64,000 nt of DNA from Sinosporangium album (GTDB taxonomy: Bacteria > Actinomycetota > Actinomycetes > Streptosporangiales > Streptosporangiaceae), in NCBI RefSeq assembly GCF_900100605.1, contig NZ_FNCN01000003.1, positions 1 through 64,000 of the forward strand, read 5' to 3'. Both the position numbers and the translations under genes were made by a program. Every line of letters starts with the position of its first letter. The first letter of the stretch is position 1. Under the pieces are notes generated by a model, which searched no databases, was not told the origin of the DNA, and saw nothing but the letters and a program-made list of their open reading frames with translations. Shown here in pieces: positions 7,449 to 16,120 of this stretch.

Positions 7449-8644
7449 CGATGGACGACCTGACAATGCTTCGCGACCTCGGGCGCGACCTGGAGCACGA
7501 GCCTCCCGCAGGGCTCGTACGGCAACGCGCGCGCCTGCTCGACGCGGCCGGCGGAGGCACATCGCGCCGTCCGACCTGGTTCGCCCGCCTGTGGGCATGG
7601 CCCGTCGCCGCGGTGATCGGGGCCGCCGCGATCACCGCCGCGGCCATGCTCGTGCCGACCCTGCTGGTGAAGGGCTCGTCCCAGGTCGCGGCGCCGCTCG
7701 GGGACCGGCCGGCGCGGGTGACCGGCACGCTCAACGTGCTGCTGGTGGGCACAGACTCCGAGGTGGGCACCCCCCGCTTCCGCACGGGCCAGGCGCGCGC
7801 CGAAACGATCATGCTGGTGCACCTGCCGGCCGACCGGGGGGAAGTCACCGTGGTGAACCTGCCGCGTGACTCCATGGTGGCGACGCCGAAGTGCGCCTCC
7901 AACGGCGGTCGCCCGCTCGACAAGATCAATGCGATATACGCCGAGGGAGGCATGACCTGCCTGCGGCAGACGGTCGAGACGTTGACGAGGGTGCGACTCG
8001 ACCACGCCCTGGCGGTGGACTTCTCCGGATTCAAGGCCATAGTGGACGCGCTTGACGGGGTGCGTATCACCGTGCCCAGCGCCATCGACGACGCCCAGGC
8101 GAAGCTTCGGCTCCCGGCGGGCACACACATGCTCGACGGAGAGCAGGCGCTCGGCTACGCCCGGGTGCGTTACACGGTTGGGGACGGGTCCGACGTATCA
8201 CGTATCAAGCGCCAGCAGGTGCTGGTGAAGGCGCTGGTGGCGCGGGCCAAGGAGAAGCTGACCGACCCGGCCGCGTTTTTTGAGTTCGCCGGTAAGGTCC
8301 GAAAGGCCGTTACGGCCGACACGGAGTTCGACGCGGAAACGCAGGCGGACCTATTCAGCGGCCTGGCGAAGGCCGACGTCACCGCGGTCACCGTGCCCTG
8401 GGAGCCTTACCCGGGGGACCGCACCGCTCTCGCGTGGCGGCAGCCCGACGCCGACCGGCTTTTCGCGCGGCTGAACGGCAAGTCCACCCCCACCGTCACC
8501 CCACCAGGCGGTGACGGTCGGGCGAAAACGGCAAGTCCACCCCCACCGTCACCCCACCAGGCTGGACGGCAAGTCCACCCCACCCCCACCCCCACCGTCA
8601 CCCCACCAGGCGGTGACGGTCGGGAGAAAGCCGTGAAACCGTGA
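7445..8644 (+). CDS. LytR-CpsA-Psr (LCP) family membrane protein with anti-sigma-like N-terminus
   Basis: This 399-aa single-pass protein has a short cytoplasmic part (residues 1-45, including [19 protein letters not shown]), one membrane helix (about residues 48-70), and an extracellular LCP domain (about residues 95-310). LCP enzymes transfer polyprenyl-phosphate-linked glycopolymers to peptidoglycan. Family landmarks are [33 protein letters not shown] and LGYARVRY, with the Arg and Asp residues expected for pyrophosphate binding. The cytoplasmic segment resembles the N-terminus of proteins normally encoded beside this sigma type, so it may hold the sigma factor. Start: GTG at 7445 (overlap with the sigma stop) or ATG at 7451. 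The Pro/Thr-rich tail is built from a DNA repeat. Confidence 0.88.
   Translation: MTMDDLTMLRDLGRDLEHEPPAGLVRQRARLLDAAGGGTSRRPTWFARLWAWPVAAVIGAAAITAAAMLVPTLLVKGSSQVAAPLGDRPARVTGTLNVLLVGTDSEVGTPRFRTGQARAETIMLVHLPADRGEVTVVNLPRDSMVATPKCASNGGRPLDKINAIYAEGGMTCLRQTVETLTRVRLDHALAVDFSGFKAIVDALDGVRITVPSAIDDAQAKLRLPAGTHMLDGEQALGYARVRYTVGDGSDVSRIKRQQVLVKALVARAKEKLTDPAAFFEFAGKVRKAVTADTEFDAETQADLFSGLAKADVTAVTVPWEPYPGDRTALAWRQPDADRLFARLNGKSTPTVTPPGGDGRAKTASPPPPSPHQAGRQVHPTPTPTVTPPGGDGREKAVKP
8475..8626 (+). repeat. Three-copy tandem repeat in the LCP gene tail
   Basis: A unit of roughly 50 bases beginning AACGGCAAGTCCACCCCC and ending around GGTGACGGTCGGG occurs about three times. Copies 1 and 3 are read as [12 protein letters not shown]. 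Copy 2 is shorter and read in another phase, giving [11 protein letters not shown]. All three remain open. Confidence 0.85.
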
Positions 8645-8664
8645 TATTCCACTGATCGACCGAC

Positions 8665-8850
8665 GGACGCGATCCGGAGCCGCCTAGGAGCGCCGGGCAG
8701 CGGGCCGGGGAGCCGTAGTCCTCCCCGGCCCGGCGTCAGAGTGCCGAGCACGCGAGGCCCCGACGCTCCAGTGAACCCAGGCGACATGCCCGCCGGCCCG
8801 TGCGCCGTCAGCCGCCCGAGGTAGGAGAAGGCGTTCGCCTCCTTCGCGTC
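8665..8850 (-). pseudogene. Truncated duplicate of the anmK 3' end
   Basis: Read on the minus strand, this stretch encodes [18 protein letters not shown], then [16 protein letters not shown] and RLRIAS, matching the last ~60 residues of AnmK ([40 protein letters not shown]). The matching DNA in the intact gene is at about 10660-10844, in the same orientation. It lacks the first ~85% of the gene and its own stop, and begins at the stop codon of merR. It is a direct-repeat scar. Confidence 0.92.
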
Positions 8851-9253
8851 AGCGGGGTTGCTGGTCGATCAGCGTCTCGTAGTGCTTGATCTTGCTGTCC
8901 AATACGCCGGCGTTGCCTTGCAACACGTGGATGCGTCTGGCCAGTTCGTCGCGGTGCGCGCGCAGCATGGCCAGCCGGTCGGTGAGGGTGGCGCCTCCGG
9001 CGGCCCGTAGCCGGGCGTAACGCCGCATGTCGGAGATCGACATTCCGGTCTCCCGCAGCCGGAGGAGGAACTCCAGCCACGCCAGATCGGCGGCGGCGTA
9101 ACGCCGCTGGTTGCCGGTGGTGCGGCCGACCCTTTCGATCAGCCCGGCGCGTTCGTAGTAGCGCAGGGTGTCGTGCGAGAGTCCGGTCCGCTCAGCGACC
9201 TGGGCGATGGTGAGCGCCGGTTCCTGCTGGTGGACAGCGTTCCCGTTGGCCAT
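8849..9253 (-). CDS. MerR family transcriptional regulator
   Basis: This 134-aa dimeric DNA-binding regulator has a winged HTH at residues 14-85 ([20 protein letters not shown], then ERAGLIERV and [11 protein letters not shown]) and a long dimerisation helix at 85-130. It has no Cys-rich metal site or large ligand domain, as in MerR members that control aldo/keto reductases. The ATG at 9253 lies six bases after a TACGAT -10 element, so the mRNA is probably leaderless. Its own promoter and that of the upstream aldo/keto reductase share the same palindrome in a 19-bp spacer, indicating one autoregulated regulon. Confidence 0.93.
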   Translation of the reverse strand: MANGNAVHQQEPALTIAQVAERTGLSHDTLRYYERAGLIERVGRTTGNQRRYAAADLAWLEFLLRLRETGMSISDMRRYARLRAAGGATLTDRLAMLRAHRDELARRIHVLQGNAGVLDSKIKHYETLIDQQPR

Positions 9254-9259
9254 GGAGGA

Positions 9260-9290
9260 ATCGTAGGACCTGGAGTGTGCTCCAGGTCAA
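9260..9290 (-). promoter_or_regulatory. merR promoter with MerR operator
   Basis: On the minus strand, TTGACC (9285-9290) and TACGAT (9260-9265) are separated by 19 bp. The palindrome GACCTGGAG-N4-CTCCAGGTC (9267-9288) fills the spacer. Over-long 19-bp spacers with an internal palindrome are the hallmark of MerR-activated promoters. Confidence 0.85.
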
Positions 9291-9484
9291 TTGCGGCCTC
9301 GGCGGCGGTCGGCGTGCACGTGACTTCTCGAACCGGGGCGACGCCCAGACGCCTGCCGCGTGGACAGTGCCTGGGCGGGCGTCGTTCCGGGCTCGTCCGT
9401 TCTTCTGCGGTCAGGGCGTCGCCGGTGCCTGCCAGTATCCGGGGTGCGAGGCGGTGAGCGGCGGGGCCGGGCAGCGCCGGCGCG

Positions 9485-10501
9485 TCATTCCCGGCTGGCC
9501 GCCGCGAAGTTCATGTCGGCGTACCGGTCGCCCGCGACCTTCGAGGCGATGGGTTCCAGGCCCGCCAGGTCCGCCTCGGTCAGGTGGATGCGGGTCGCTG
9601 CCGTGTTCTCCTCGACCCGGCTGCGCCTGCGGGTGCCGGGGATGGGGACGACCGGGAGCCCGTGGATTTGGGTCTGCTGGTGGACCCAGGCCAGGGCGAC
9701 CTGTCCCAGGGAGGCCCGGTGTGCCTCGGCCACCGCCCGGATCGGCTCCAGCAGGGCCGCGTTCGCCTTGGCGTTGTCGCCCGTGAAGCGCGGCTGCTGG
9801 CGGCGGAAGTCGTCGTCGGTGAGCTCGTTGTCGGCGTTCGTGAAAGAGCCGGTGAGGAAGCCCCGCCCGAGCGGTGAGTACGGAACCAGAGTCACCCCCA
9901 GCTCGCGGGCCGCCTGCACGACACTGATCTCGATGTCCCTGCTGAACAGCGACCATTCCGTCTGGACGGCGGCGATGGGGTGCACCGTCTGTGCCGCACG
10001 CAGTTCGGCGCCCGTCACTTCGCTGAGGCCGAGTTGCTTCACCTTCCCCTCACCGACCAGCTCGGCCATGACGCCGACGGTTTCCTCGATGGGGATGTTC
10101 ACGTCACGACGGTGCATGTAATAGAGGTCGATGACGTCGACGTCCAGGCGCCGCAGGCTTGCTTCCACGGCTTGCCGGATGTACTGCGCGTCGTTGCGGA
10201 TGATGCGCCTGGTCGGGTCCTCCGGCGAGACCGTCAGCGCGAACTTCGTCGCGATGATGACCTCGTCGCGGTGCGCCTTGAAGAACGGTGCCAGGAACCG
10301 CTCGTTCTCGCCGTGGCCGTAGAGGTCGGCTGTGTCGTACAGCGTGACGCCCAGTTCCAGCGCGCGTTCGAGGGTGGCCCGCGCCTCCTCGCCGTCAGTC
10401 GGGCCGTAGGCGAAGTTCATACCCATGCAGCCCAGGCCCTGTACGCCGACCTCGGGGCCGTCCATGCCGAGCTGTGCCTTGCCGATCCTGCTGTTCGTCA
10501 T
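9485..10501 (-). CDS. Aldo/keto reductase
   Basis: This 338-aa TIM-barrel NADPH-dependent oxidoreductase reduces aldehydes or ketones. The catalytic tetrad is visible: Asp and Tyr in YDTADLYGHGENE (about residues 54-66), Lys in IIATKFAL, and His in LYYMHRRD. The C-terminal cofactor-binding part is VVPIPGTRRRSRVEEN. Length and order match AKR family members that run clockwise with MerR regulators in actinomycetes. The ATG at 10501 has GGAGAGG upstream. It is transcribed toward merR (231 bp away) from a promoter carrying the MerR palindrome. The gene pair lies between two copies of the anmK 3' end, so it is probably an insertion. Confidence 0.93.
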   Translation of the reverse strand: MTNSRIGKAQLGMDGPEVGVQGLGCMGMNFAYGPTDGEEARATLERALELGVTLYDTADLYGHGENERFLAPFFKAHRDEVIIATKFALTVSPEDPTRRIIRNDAQYIRQAVEASLRRLDVDVIDLYYMHRRDVNIPIEETVGVMAELVGEGKVKQLGLSEVTGAELRAAQTVHPIAAVQTEWSLFSRDIEISVVQAARELGVTLVPYSPLGRGFLTGSFTNADNELTDDDFRRQQPRFTGDNAKANAALLEPIRAVAEAHRASLGQVALAWVHQQTQIHGLPVVPIPGTRRRSRVEENTAATRIHLTEADLAGLEPIASKVAGDRYADMNFAAASRE

Positions 10502-10558
10502 CGGGACCTCTCCGACGCCGGTGTTCGCCCGGCGTCCACTTTCGAATCGTTCCTCCGA

Positions 10559-10589
10559 ACGCTAGAACCCTGGAGCGCGCTCCAGGCAA
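10559..10589 (-). promoter_or_regulatory. Aldo/keto reductase promoter with MerR operator
   Basis: On the minus strand, TTGCCT (10584-10589) and TAGCGT (10559-10564) are 19 bp apart. The perfect palindrome CCTGGAGCGCGCTCCAGG (10569-10586) occupies the spacer and matches the merR operator core CCTGGAG/CTCCAGG. Confidence 0.85.
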
Positions 10590-10610
10590 GTCGGCTGTCG
10601 ATGGCTCAGG

Positions 10611-11789
10611 CTACGGTGTGTCCTTTACGGCGGTGCTGTGTCCTTTACGGCGGTCGCCGGACACGATCCGCAGCCGTTCCGGGACGCCCGACCGGGCGTC
10701 GGGCAGCCGCAGAGGCCCGGCGCCCGGTGTGAGGGTGCCGAGCACGCGAGGCCCCGACGCCCCCGTGAAGCCCGGCACCGTGCCCGCCAGCCCGTGCGCG
10801 GTCAGCCACCCGAGGTAGGAGAACGCGATCGCCTCCTTCGCGTCGGCGGGCACCCCCAGCTCGTCGCTCAGCGCGATCCGCGCGGCGGGGGCCCGCTCCC
10901 GCAGCATCGCCATCAGCACCGGATTGCGCGTGCCGCCGCCCGCCACGACCACCATGGTGAGTCCGTGCCGCCTGATCTCGGCCGCCGCCGTCTCCGCCGT
11001 CAGCGCGGCCAGCGTCGCGACCAGGTCGGGCAGGCCCAGGCCGTACGGCGCCGCCATCTCCTCCACATATCCCGGGTGGAACAGCTCCTTGCCCGTGGTC
11101 TTCGGCGGCGCGAGCCGGTAGTAGGGCTCGGCGAGCAGCGCCTCCAGCAGGTCCTTGTGCACACGTCCGGCCGCCGCCAGGCCGCCGTCCCGGTCGTAGG
11201 GCTCGCCCGTCGCCGCGAGCACGGCGGAGTCCATCAGCGCCGACGCCGGCCCCGTGTCGTAGGCCACGCCGAGCTCCGGCACCGTCAAATTCGCGATCCC
11301 ACCCAGGTTGAGCGCGCCGCAGCGCCCCGGCAGCCCGGCCAGGAAAGGCACGTCGAACGCCGACACCAGCGGAGCCCCCTGCCCTCCCGCGGCCACGTCC
11401 CTCACCCGCAGATCCGACACCACCGGCACCCCGGTCCGCTCGGCGATCCACGCCGCCTGCCCCAGTTGGAGCGTCCCCCGCACCGCGCCGTCCTCCACCC
11501 AGTGGAACAGCGTCTGGCCGTGCGAGCAGATCAGATCGGCGGGTGGGCACGCGGCGGCGGCCTCCGCGAACGCCTGGCCGATCAGTGTGTCGAGCCGGCA
11601 CACCTCGCCCATGTCCACCCGGTTCGGCGGAAGCGCCGCGATCACGCGGGCGCGCAGCTCCGTGCCGTACGGCACCGCCCCGACGTGCTCCACGACCCCG
11701 ACGAGCTCGCCGTCCGCCGCCTTCCAGTCCACGACCGCGCTGTCGATGCCGTCGTGTGACGTCCCCGACATCAGTCCGAGCACCCGCAT
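10611..11789 (-). CDS. anmK: Anhydro-N-acetylmuramic acid kinase
   Basis: AnmK opens 1,6-anhydro-MurNAc and phosphorylates it to MurNAc-6-P, the substrate of MurQ, in cytosolic cell-wall recycling. The N-terminus [13 protein letters not shown] (about residues 4-16) is the diagnostic phosphate-binding motif. [32 protein letters not shown] and [10 protein letters not shown] follow in family order. At 392 aa it is of normal length; the last ~15 residues (after RIVSGDRR) read through a 15-base direct repeat (TGTCCTTTACGGCGG twice near 10619-10649) and may be a recent extension. The ATG at 11789 has AAGGAG six bases upstream. It is divergent from the BadF-type kinase. Its 3' end is duplicated at 8665-8850. 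Confidence 0.96.
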   Translation of the reverse strand: MRVLGLMSGTSHDGIDSAVVDWKAADGELVGVVEHVGAVPYGTELRARVIAALPPNRVDMGEVCRLDTLIGQAFAEAAAACPPADLICSHGQTLFHWVEDGAVRGTLQLGQAAWIAERTGVPVVSDLRVRDVAAGGQGAPLVSAFDVPFLAGLPGRCGALNLGGIANLTVPELGVAYDTGPASALMDSAVLAATGEPYDRDGGLAAAGRVHKDLLEALLAEPYYRLAPPKTTGKELFHPGYVEEMAAPYGLGLPDLVATLAALTAETAAAEIRRHGLTMVVVAGGGTRNPVLMAMLRERAPAARIALSDELGVPADAKEAIAFSYLGWLTAHGLAGTVPGFTGASGPRVLGTLTPGAGPLRLPDARSGVPERLRIVSGDRRKGHSTAVKDTP

Positions 11790-11798
11790 ACAGGCTCC

Positions 11799-11838
11799 TT
11801 GAAGGGAGTTTTCAAAGCTCTATAGTTCTCGGGAGAAT
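11799..11838. promoter_or_regulatory. Divergent promoter region of anmK and the BadF-type kinase
   Basis: On the plus strand, TTGAAG (11799-11804) and TATAGT (11821-11826) are 16 bp apart. The spacer holds an imperfect palindrome GAGTTTTCAAAGCTC (11806-11820), whose complement contains TTGAAAACT, similar to the GAAAGTTAC motif upstream of other recycling genes. TTCTC-GG-GAGAA follows at 11827-11838. Confidence 0.6.
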
Positions 11839-11857
11839 ATCTACATCGGGAGTGCGT

Positions 11858-12838
11858 GTGAGCACAGGGCGGGCCGCGGCGGCGGAGAGGCACCTGGTCG
11901 TCGGGGTCGACGGCGGCGGCACCAGCACGCGGTGCGTCGTCGCCACCGTCTCCGGAGAGGTGGTCGGGCGCGGACACGCCGGAGGCGCCAACATCCTGTC
12001 CGCCGTCGACCCCGTCGGCAGCCTCCGCGCCGCCCTCGCCGAGGCGCTCCACGATCACGACGCCACCCGCGTCGCGGGCGGGGTGTTCGCCCTCGCCGGT
12101 GCCGAGGCGGCGGGGGAGCGGGCGCCGGCCGCCGCCGGTGAGGTCTGGCGGAGGCTGCGGCTGAGCGGGGCGCCCGAGGTCGTGTCCGACCTCGCCGCCG
12201 CCTTCAGCGGCGCGACCGAGGAGCCGTCCGGCACCGTGCTGATCGCCGGCACCGGCGCGGTCGCCGCCCGGATCGCCGACAGGCGGGTGACGCGCCGGGC
12301 CGACGGCCACGGCTACCTCCTCGGCGACGAGGGGTCGGGCGTGTGGATCGGGCGCCGTGCCGTACAGGCCGTGCTCGCCGCCCTGGAGGGGCGGGCCGTG
12401 CCCACCGCGCTCCTGGCCGCCGTCACCGCCCTGCCCGGCGCGCCCGAGAACCCCACGCCCGGGGAGATCGTCCGCCTCGTCCACGCGGGCCTCGCCGACG
12501 CCGGCCCCGCCTGGCTCGGCCGGCTCGCCCCCGCCGTCGAGGCCGCGGCGCGTGCGGGCGATAACACGGCCCTCGCCATCGTCGAGGACGCCGCCGAGCG
12601 GCTCACCGCCACCCTCCGCTCACTCGGCCCCGCCGACGGCCCCACCGTGCTCGCGGGCTCCCTGCTGACCGAGCCCACCCTGCTGGCCGACGAAGTGCGC
12701 GCCCGGCTCGCGGGGGCCGCCCTGGTCCCCGCCCGCGACAGCGCCGCGGGCGCCGCCGCCCTCGCTCTGCACGCCCTTGCCCTCCACGCGCTCGACCTGC
12801 CCGACGCCCCGGCCGCGCACCGGCGGCTGATCGGCTGA
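11858..12838 (+). CDS. BadF/BadG/BcrA/BcrD-type ATPase, probable N-acetylglucosamine/N-acetylmuramate kinase
   Basis: This 326-aa ASKHA-fold sugar kinase has a phosphate-1 loop VVGVDGGGTSTRCVVA (residues ~13-28), a central LIAGTGAVAARI with DGHGYLLGDEGSGVWIG (the signature of GlcNAc kinases of this family), and an adenosine region VLAGSLL. In this neighbourhood (AnmK, NagZ, MurQ) it most likely phosphorylates GlcNAc and/or MurNAc released by NagZ, like NagK or clostridial MurK. The GTG at 11858 has GGGAG five bases upstream; a frame open to 11543 only overlaps anmK antisense. It is divergent from anmK. A perfect bidirectional hairpin ends it. Confidence 0.88.
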   Translation: MSTGRAAAAERHLVVGVDGGGTSTRCVVATVSGEVVGRGHAGGANILSAVDPVGSLRAALAEALHDHDATRVAGGVFALAGAEAAGERAPAAAGEVWRRLRLSGAPEVVSDLAAAFSGATEEPSGTVLIAGTGAVAARIADRRVTRRADGHGYLLGDEGSGVWIGRRAVQAVLAALEGRAVPTALLAAVTALPGAPENPTPGEIVRLVHAGLADAGPAWLGRLAPAVEAAARAGDNTALAIVEDAAERLTATLRSLGPADGPTVLAGSLLTEPTLLADEVRARLAGAALVPARDSAAGAAALALHALALHALDLPDAPAAHRRLIG

Positions 12839-12843
12839 GACGT

Positions 12844-12878
12844 GTACGGCTCCCGCCGCAGGAAAGCGGGAGCCGTAC
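12844..12878. terminator. Bidirectional terminator hairpin
   Basis: A perfect 13-bp stem (GTACGGCTCCCGC with GCGGGAGCCGTAC) and a nine-base loop lie between the convergent kinase (stop 12838) and glycosidase (stop 12885) genes. Confidence 0.85.
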
Positions 12879-12884
12879 CGTAGA

Positions 12885-14450
12885 TCACCGTGCGACAGCG
12901 CCGCGGCTGGGCCGGCTCTGGCGGCCCGCGCGGTCGACCGCGGTGACGTAGTAGCGGGCGCCCTTGGCGCCCGAAGGATCGGTCCAGGTCAGGTGGCGTC
13001 CACCGGGCACGACGGCGACCAGGCTGCCGGCGTGTTCGAAGTCCTGCGGTGTGGCGGGACGGTCCAAGCGGAAGATCGCGAACTGGAACGGCCTGCCGCC
13101 GCCCGCGGCCACGGCGCACACCTCGACGCCCCCGCCGGTGACACGCGCGTGCGTGAGCACGGGGCGGCGCGGAGGGGCTCCGCCCGCGAGCCGGGGGAGG
13201 AGCGGGTTGAGGGCGGGACGCCGGTAATGGTCGGCGACGACCCGGGTGACCGTTCCCAACCGGTCGTCACGCACATCGGACGCGCTGAACCAGATATCGC
13301 CGCCGACCACCGGATGGTCGCGGTTGAGGGTGAGGTGCCGGGTCAGCTCGTCGGGCTGCTGCCACGGCGCGGGCTGGCCGGCGGCGCCCGCCTTGTAGGC
13401 GGCCTGGCCGATCCAGAGCTGCACCCCCGTGCCCTTGGCCACGTCCGACCACCAGGGGATGAGTCTGGCGTAGTCCGCGTTGGACTGGCCGATATACCAG
13501 TAGATCTGCGGGGCGATGTAGTCCAACCAGCCCTTCTTCACCCAGCCCCGCGTGTCGGCGTGCAGGCTGTCGTAGGACTGGCTGCCGCTGGTGTCCGACC
13601 CGAGCGGATCGGTGCCCTTGTTGCGCCAGATGCCCGACGGGCTGATGCCCCAGGCGCATTCGGGCTTGCCGTGCCGTACGCGCTCCTGCATCTCCCGCAC
13701 CAACAGATCCACGTTGTCGCGCCGCCACGCGGCCAGGTCGGGGAAGCCCTGGCCGTACTTCGCGAAGGCCGCGCTGTCATCGAACGCGGGCGTGTTGACC
13801 GGGTAGAAGTAGTCGTCGAAGTGCAGGCCGTCGATGTCGTAGCGGTTGATCGCGTCCATCATGGCGTCCTGCACGAACGCGCGGACCTCGGGAATGCCCG
13901 GGTTGTAGTAGAGCTTCCCGCCGTAGGAGACGATCCAGTCGGGGTGCCTGCGCCCGGGATGATCGGGGTGGAGCTTCGCCGGGTCGGCCTGCATCGACAC
14001 GCGATACGGGTTGAACCACGCGTGGAAGGTCAGACCCCGCGTGTGCGTCTCCTCCACCATGAACGCCAACGGATCGTAGCCGGGGTCGCGGCCCTGCACC
14101 CCGGTCAGATACTGCGACCACGGCTCGTACGGCGACGGCCAGAAAGCGTCGGCCGTCGGCCTGATCTGCACGAACACCGCGTTGAGGCGGCGCGTCTGGG
14201 CGAGGTCCAGCCAGGCGAGGTATTCCGCCTTCTGCGCGTCGGCGCTCAGACCCGGACGCGACGGCCAGTTGATGTTGAGGACGGACGCGATCCACATGCC
14301 GCGCATCTGGCGCAGCGGCGGCGGGGGAGCGGAGGTCATGGCGGAGGCGGCCTGGGTCGTCATGGTGAGGGGGATCGTGAGGGGGATGGTCGTGGAGGCG
14401 GCGGCCAGGGTGAGGCCGCGCAGCATCGTACGACGGCTGGGACGGATCAT
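12885..14450 (-). CDS. Secreted glycoside hydrolase-like protein (GHL10/DUF187 family)
   Basis: This 521-aa exported protein begins with a twin-arginine signal (SRRTMLRGLTLAAA, residues 5-18) and an Ala-rich cleavage region near residues 34-40. The mature TIM-barrel domain (about 48-400) shows QMRGMWIASVLNINWPS, VFVQIRPTADAFWPS, WFNPYRVS, and HFDDYFYP with paired acidic residues typical of the family. A fibronectin-like C-terminal domain (about 415-515) ends it. GHL10 proteins are thought to cleave peptidoglycan glycans or glycan-peptide bonds; the exact bond is not established. It is divergent from nagZ, sharing a 134-bp promoter region with GAAAGTTAC-like motifs. It probably feeds wall fragments to the importer. 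Confidence 0.92.
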   Translation of the reverse strand: MIRPSRRTMLRGLTLAAASTTIPLTIPLTMTTQAASAMTSAPPPPLRQMRGMWIASVLNINWPSRPGLSADAQKAEYLAWLDLAQTRRLNAVFVQIRPTADAFWPSPYEPWSQYLTGVQGRDPGYDPLAFMVEETHTRGLTFHAWFNPYRVSMQADPAKLHPDHPGRRHPDWIVSYGGKLYYNPGIPEVRAFVQDAMMDAINRYDIDGLHFDDYFYPVNTPAFDDSAAFAKYGQGFPDLAAWRRDNVDLLVREMQERVRHGKPECAWGISPSGIWRNKGTDPLGSDTSGSQSYDSLHADTRGWVKKGWLDYIAPQIYWYIGQSNADYARLIPWWSDVAKGTGVQLWIGQAAYKAGAAGQPAPWQQPDELTRHLTLNRDHPVVGGDIWFSASDVRDDRLGTVTRVVADHYRRPALNPLLPRLAGGAPPRRPVLTHARVTGGGVEVCAVAAGGGRPFQFAIFRLDRPATPQDFEHAGSLVAVVPGGRHLTWTDPSGAKGARYYVTAVDRAGRQSRPSRGAVAR

Positions 14451-14497
14451 GCGTGCTCCTGAGGCTGAAGGAGATGGCGCTGATCGCGACGATGGCA

Positions 14498-14538
14498 GAA
14501 AGTTACATTCATATCAACGATGCTGAAAGAAAGTGTCA
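14498..14538. promoter_or_regulatory. Candidate MurR operators between the GHL10 gene and nagZ
   Basis: GAAAGTTAC at 14498-14506 and TGAAAGAAAGTGTCA at 14524-14538 lie in the divergent promoter region. Related sequences occur before murQ, the importer operon and anmK, suggesting a common RpiR/MurR site. Confidence 0.5.
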
Positions 14539-14584
14539 TTGATGTGTAACCTGCTGCGGAGACCTCTCACCGGGAAGGTGACCC

Positions 14585-16093
14585 ATGCCCCACAGCCCCG
14601 ACCTGGCCAGACTCGCCCTGACCGTCCTCCAGCCCGGATTCGACGGCTCGGCGCCTCCGGCGTGGCTGCGGCGTGCCCTCTCCGAAGGGCTCGGCGGCGC
14701 GGTGCTGTTCGCCCGCAACATCGTCGACCCCGACCAGACCGCCGACCTGATCGCCGCCATGCGCGAGGACAACCCCGCCGTCGTCGTGGCCGTCGACGAG
14801 GAAGGCGGCGTCGTCACCCGCATGGAGGCCGCCTCCGGCAGCTCCTGGCCCGGCAACCGAGCCCTCGGCACGATCGGCGATCCCAGCCGTACCGAACGGG
14901 TCGCCGCCGCCATCGGCCACCTGCTCGCCTCCGTCGACGTCACCCTCGACTACGCGCCCTCCGTCGACGTCAACGCCGACCCGGACAACCCGGTGATCGG
15001 CATCCGCTCCTTCGGCGACGACCCTGGTCTCGTCGCCGAACACGGCGCCGCCTGGATCAGGGGCCTCCAATCGACCGGCGTCGCCGCCTGCGCCAAACAC
15101 TTCCCCGGCCACGGCGACACCGTCGCCGACTCCCACCTCGAACTCCCCACCGTCCACGCCCCCGCCGCCCTCCTGCGCCAACGCGACCTGCTGCCCTTCC
15201 GCGCCGCCATCGACGCCGGAGTCCGCTCGATCATGTGCGGCCACCTCCTCGTCCCCGCCCTCGACCCCGCGGCCCCCGCCACCCTCAGCCGCCCCACCCT
15301 CACCGGCCTCCTCCGCGACGAGCTCGGCTTCACCGGCATGCTCGTCACCGACGCCATCGAAATGCGCGCCGTCGCCGCCCTCCACAACCCCGGCGAGATC
15401 GCCGTCCGCGCCCTCATCGCCGGCGCCGACGCCATCTGCGTGGGCGTGTCCTCCGAGGAGGGGGAGAGCGTCTACGTCCTGCGCGACGCCATCGTCGCCG
15501 CCGTCCACGACGGCCGCCTGTCCGAGGAACGTCTCGCCGAGGCCGCCTCCCGCGTCGTCGCCCTCGCCGTTTGGCACGCCGACTTCGCCGGAGCCCGGCT
15601 CTGGAACGAGCGCGACGACGATGTGGCCCTCGGCCTAGCCACCGCCCGCGACGCCCTGCGCGTCACCCTGCCCGGCAGGGGCCCCGCGCCCGCCGCCGAG
15701 GCCGCGATCCCGCCGCTCGCCGCGCCGCCCCTCGTCATCGACGTCGCCCCCAGGCTCAACCTCGCGGTCGCCCCCGGCACCCCCACCGGCCTGTACGCCG
15801 AACTGCTCGACAACCTCCCCGGCACCCTGGGCGTCACCGTGCGCGCCGACAGCCCTGCCCTGCCCGACCTCGCCCCGCACGCCGACCGGCCCCTCATCCT
15901 GGTCGTCCACGACGCCGCCCGGCACGGGTGGGCGGCCGAATTGGTGGCTCATGCCGTACGGCAACGGCCCGACACGGTCGTCGTTGAAACCGGCATGCCG
16001 GGCGAGGCGCAAGGGTCCGTTTATATCGCTACAAACGGGATTTCACGGGCATCAGCCCAAGTAGTCGCGCATTTGCTGGTCCATGGCCAATAA
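14585..16093 (+). CDS. nagZ: Beta-N-acetylhexosaminidase, glycoside hydrolase family 3
   Basis: NagZ removes the GlcNAc from GlcNAc-(anhydro)MurNAc peptides in the cytosol. The family-3 catalytic barrel spans residues 1-335. KHFPGHGDTVADSH (about 175-188) carries the loop His-Asp acid/base dyad, and VTDAIEMRAV (about 256-265) holds the catalytic Asp nucleophile. A C-terminal alpha/beta domain (about 370-500) makes this the longer, two-domain Gram-positive type (502 aa against about 340 in enterobacteria). No signal peptide is visible, so imported fragments are its likely substrate. The ATG at 14585 has GGGAAGG upstream. murR follows 27 bp later, probably in one operon. Confidence 0.94.
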   Translation: MPHSPDLARLALTVLQPGFDGSAPPAWLRRALSEGLGGAVLFARNIVDPDQTADLIAAMREDNPAVVVAVDEEGGVVTRMEAASGSSWPGNRALGTIGDPSRTERVAAAIGHLLASVDVTLDYAPSVDVNADPDNPVIGIRSFGDDPGLVAEHGAAWIRGLQSTGVAACAKHFPGHGDTVADSHLELPTVHAPAALLRQRDLLPFRAAIDAGVRSIMCGHLLVPALDPAAPATLSRPTLTGLLRDELGFTGMLVTDAIEMRAVAALHNPGEIAVRALIAGADAICVGVSSEEGESVYVLRDAIVAAVHDGRLSEERLAEAASRVVALAVWHADFAGARLWNERDDDVALGLATARDALRVTLPGRGPAPAAEAAIPPLAAPPLVIDVAPRLNLAVAPGTPTGLYAELLDNLPGTLGVTVRADSPALPDLAPHADRPLILVVHDAARHGWAAELVAHAVRQRPDTVVVETGMPGEAQGSVYIATNGISRASAQVVAHLLVHGQ

Positions 16094-16120
16094 TCGGATG
16101 CCGACTAGAGGAGGGGCCAC

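Noticed and set aside
8475-8626. CRISPR array
   Set aside because: The repeats are contiguous, in-frame coding repeats without spacers of even length; no Cas gene is nearby (the PD-(D/E)XK protein is not accompanied by Cas1/Cas2).
12993-14462. 489-codon plus-strand frame opposite the GHL10 gene
   Set aside because: The opposite strand has a Tat signal and complete glycosidase motifs; the plus frame is a shadow.
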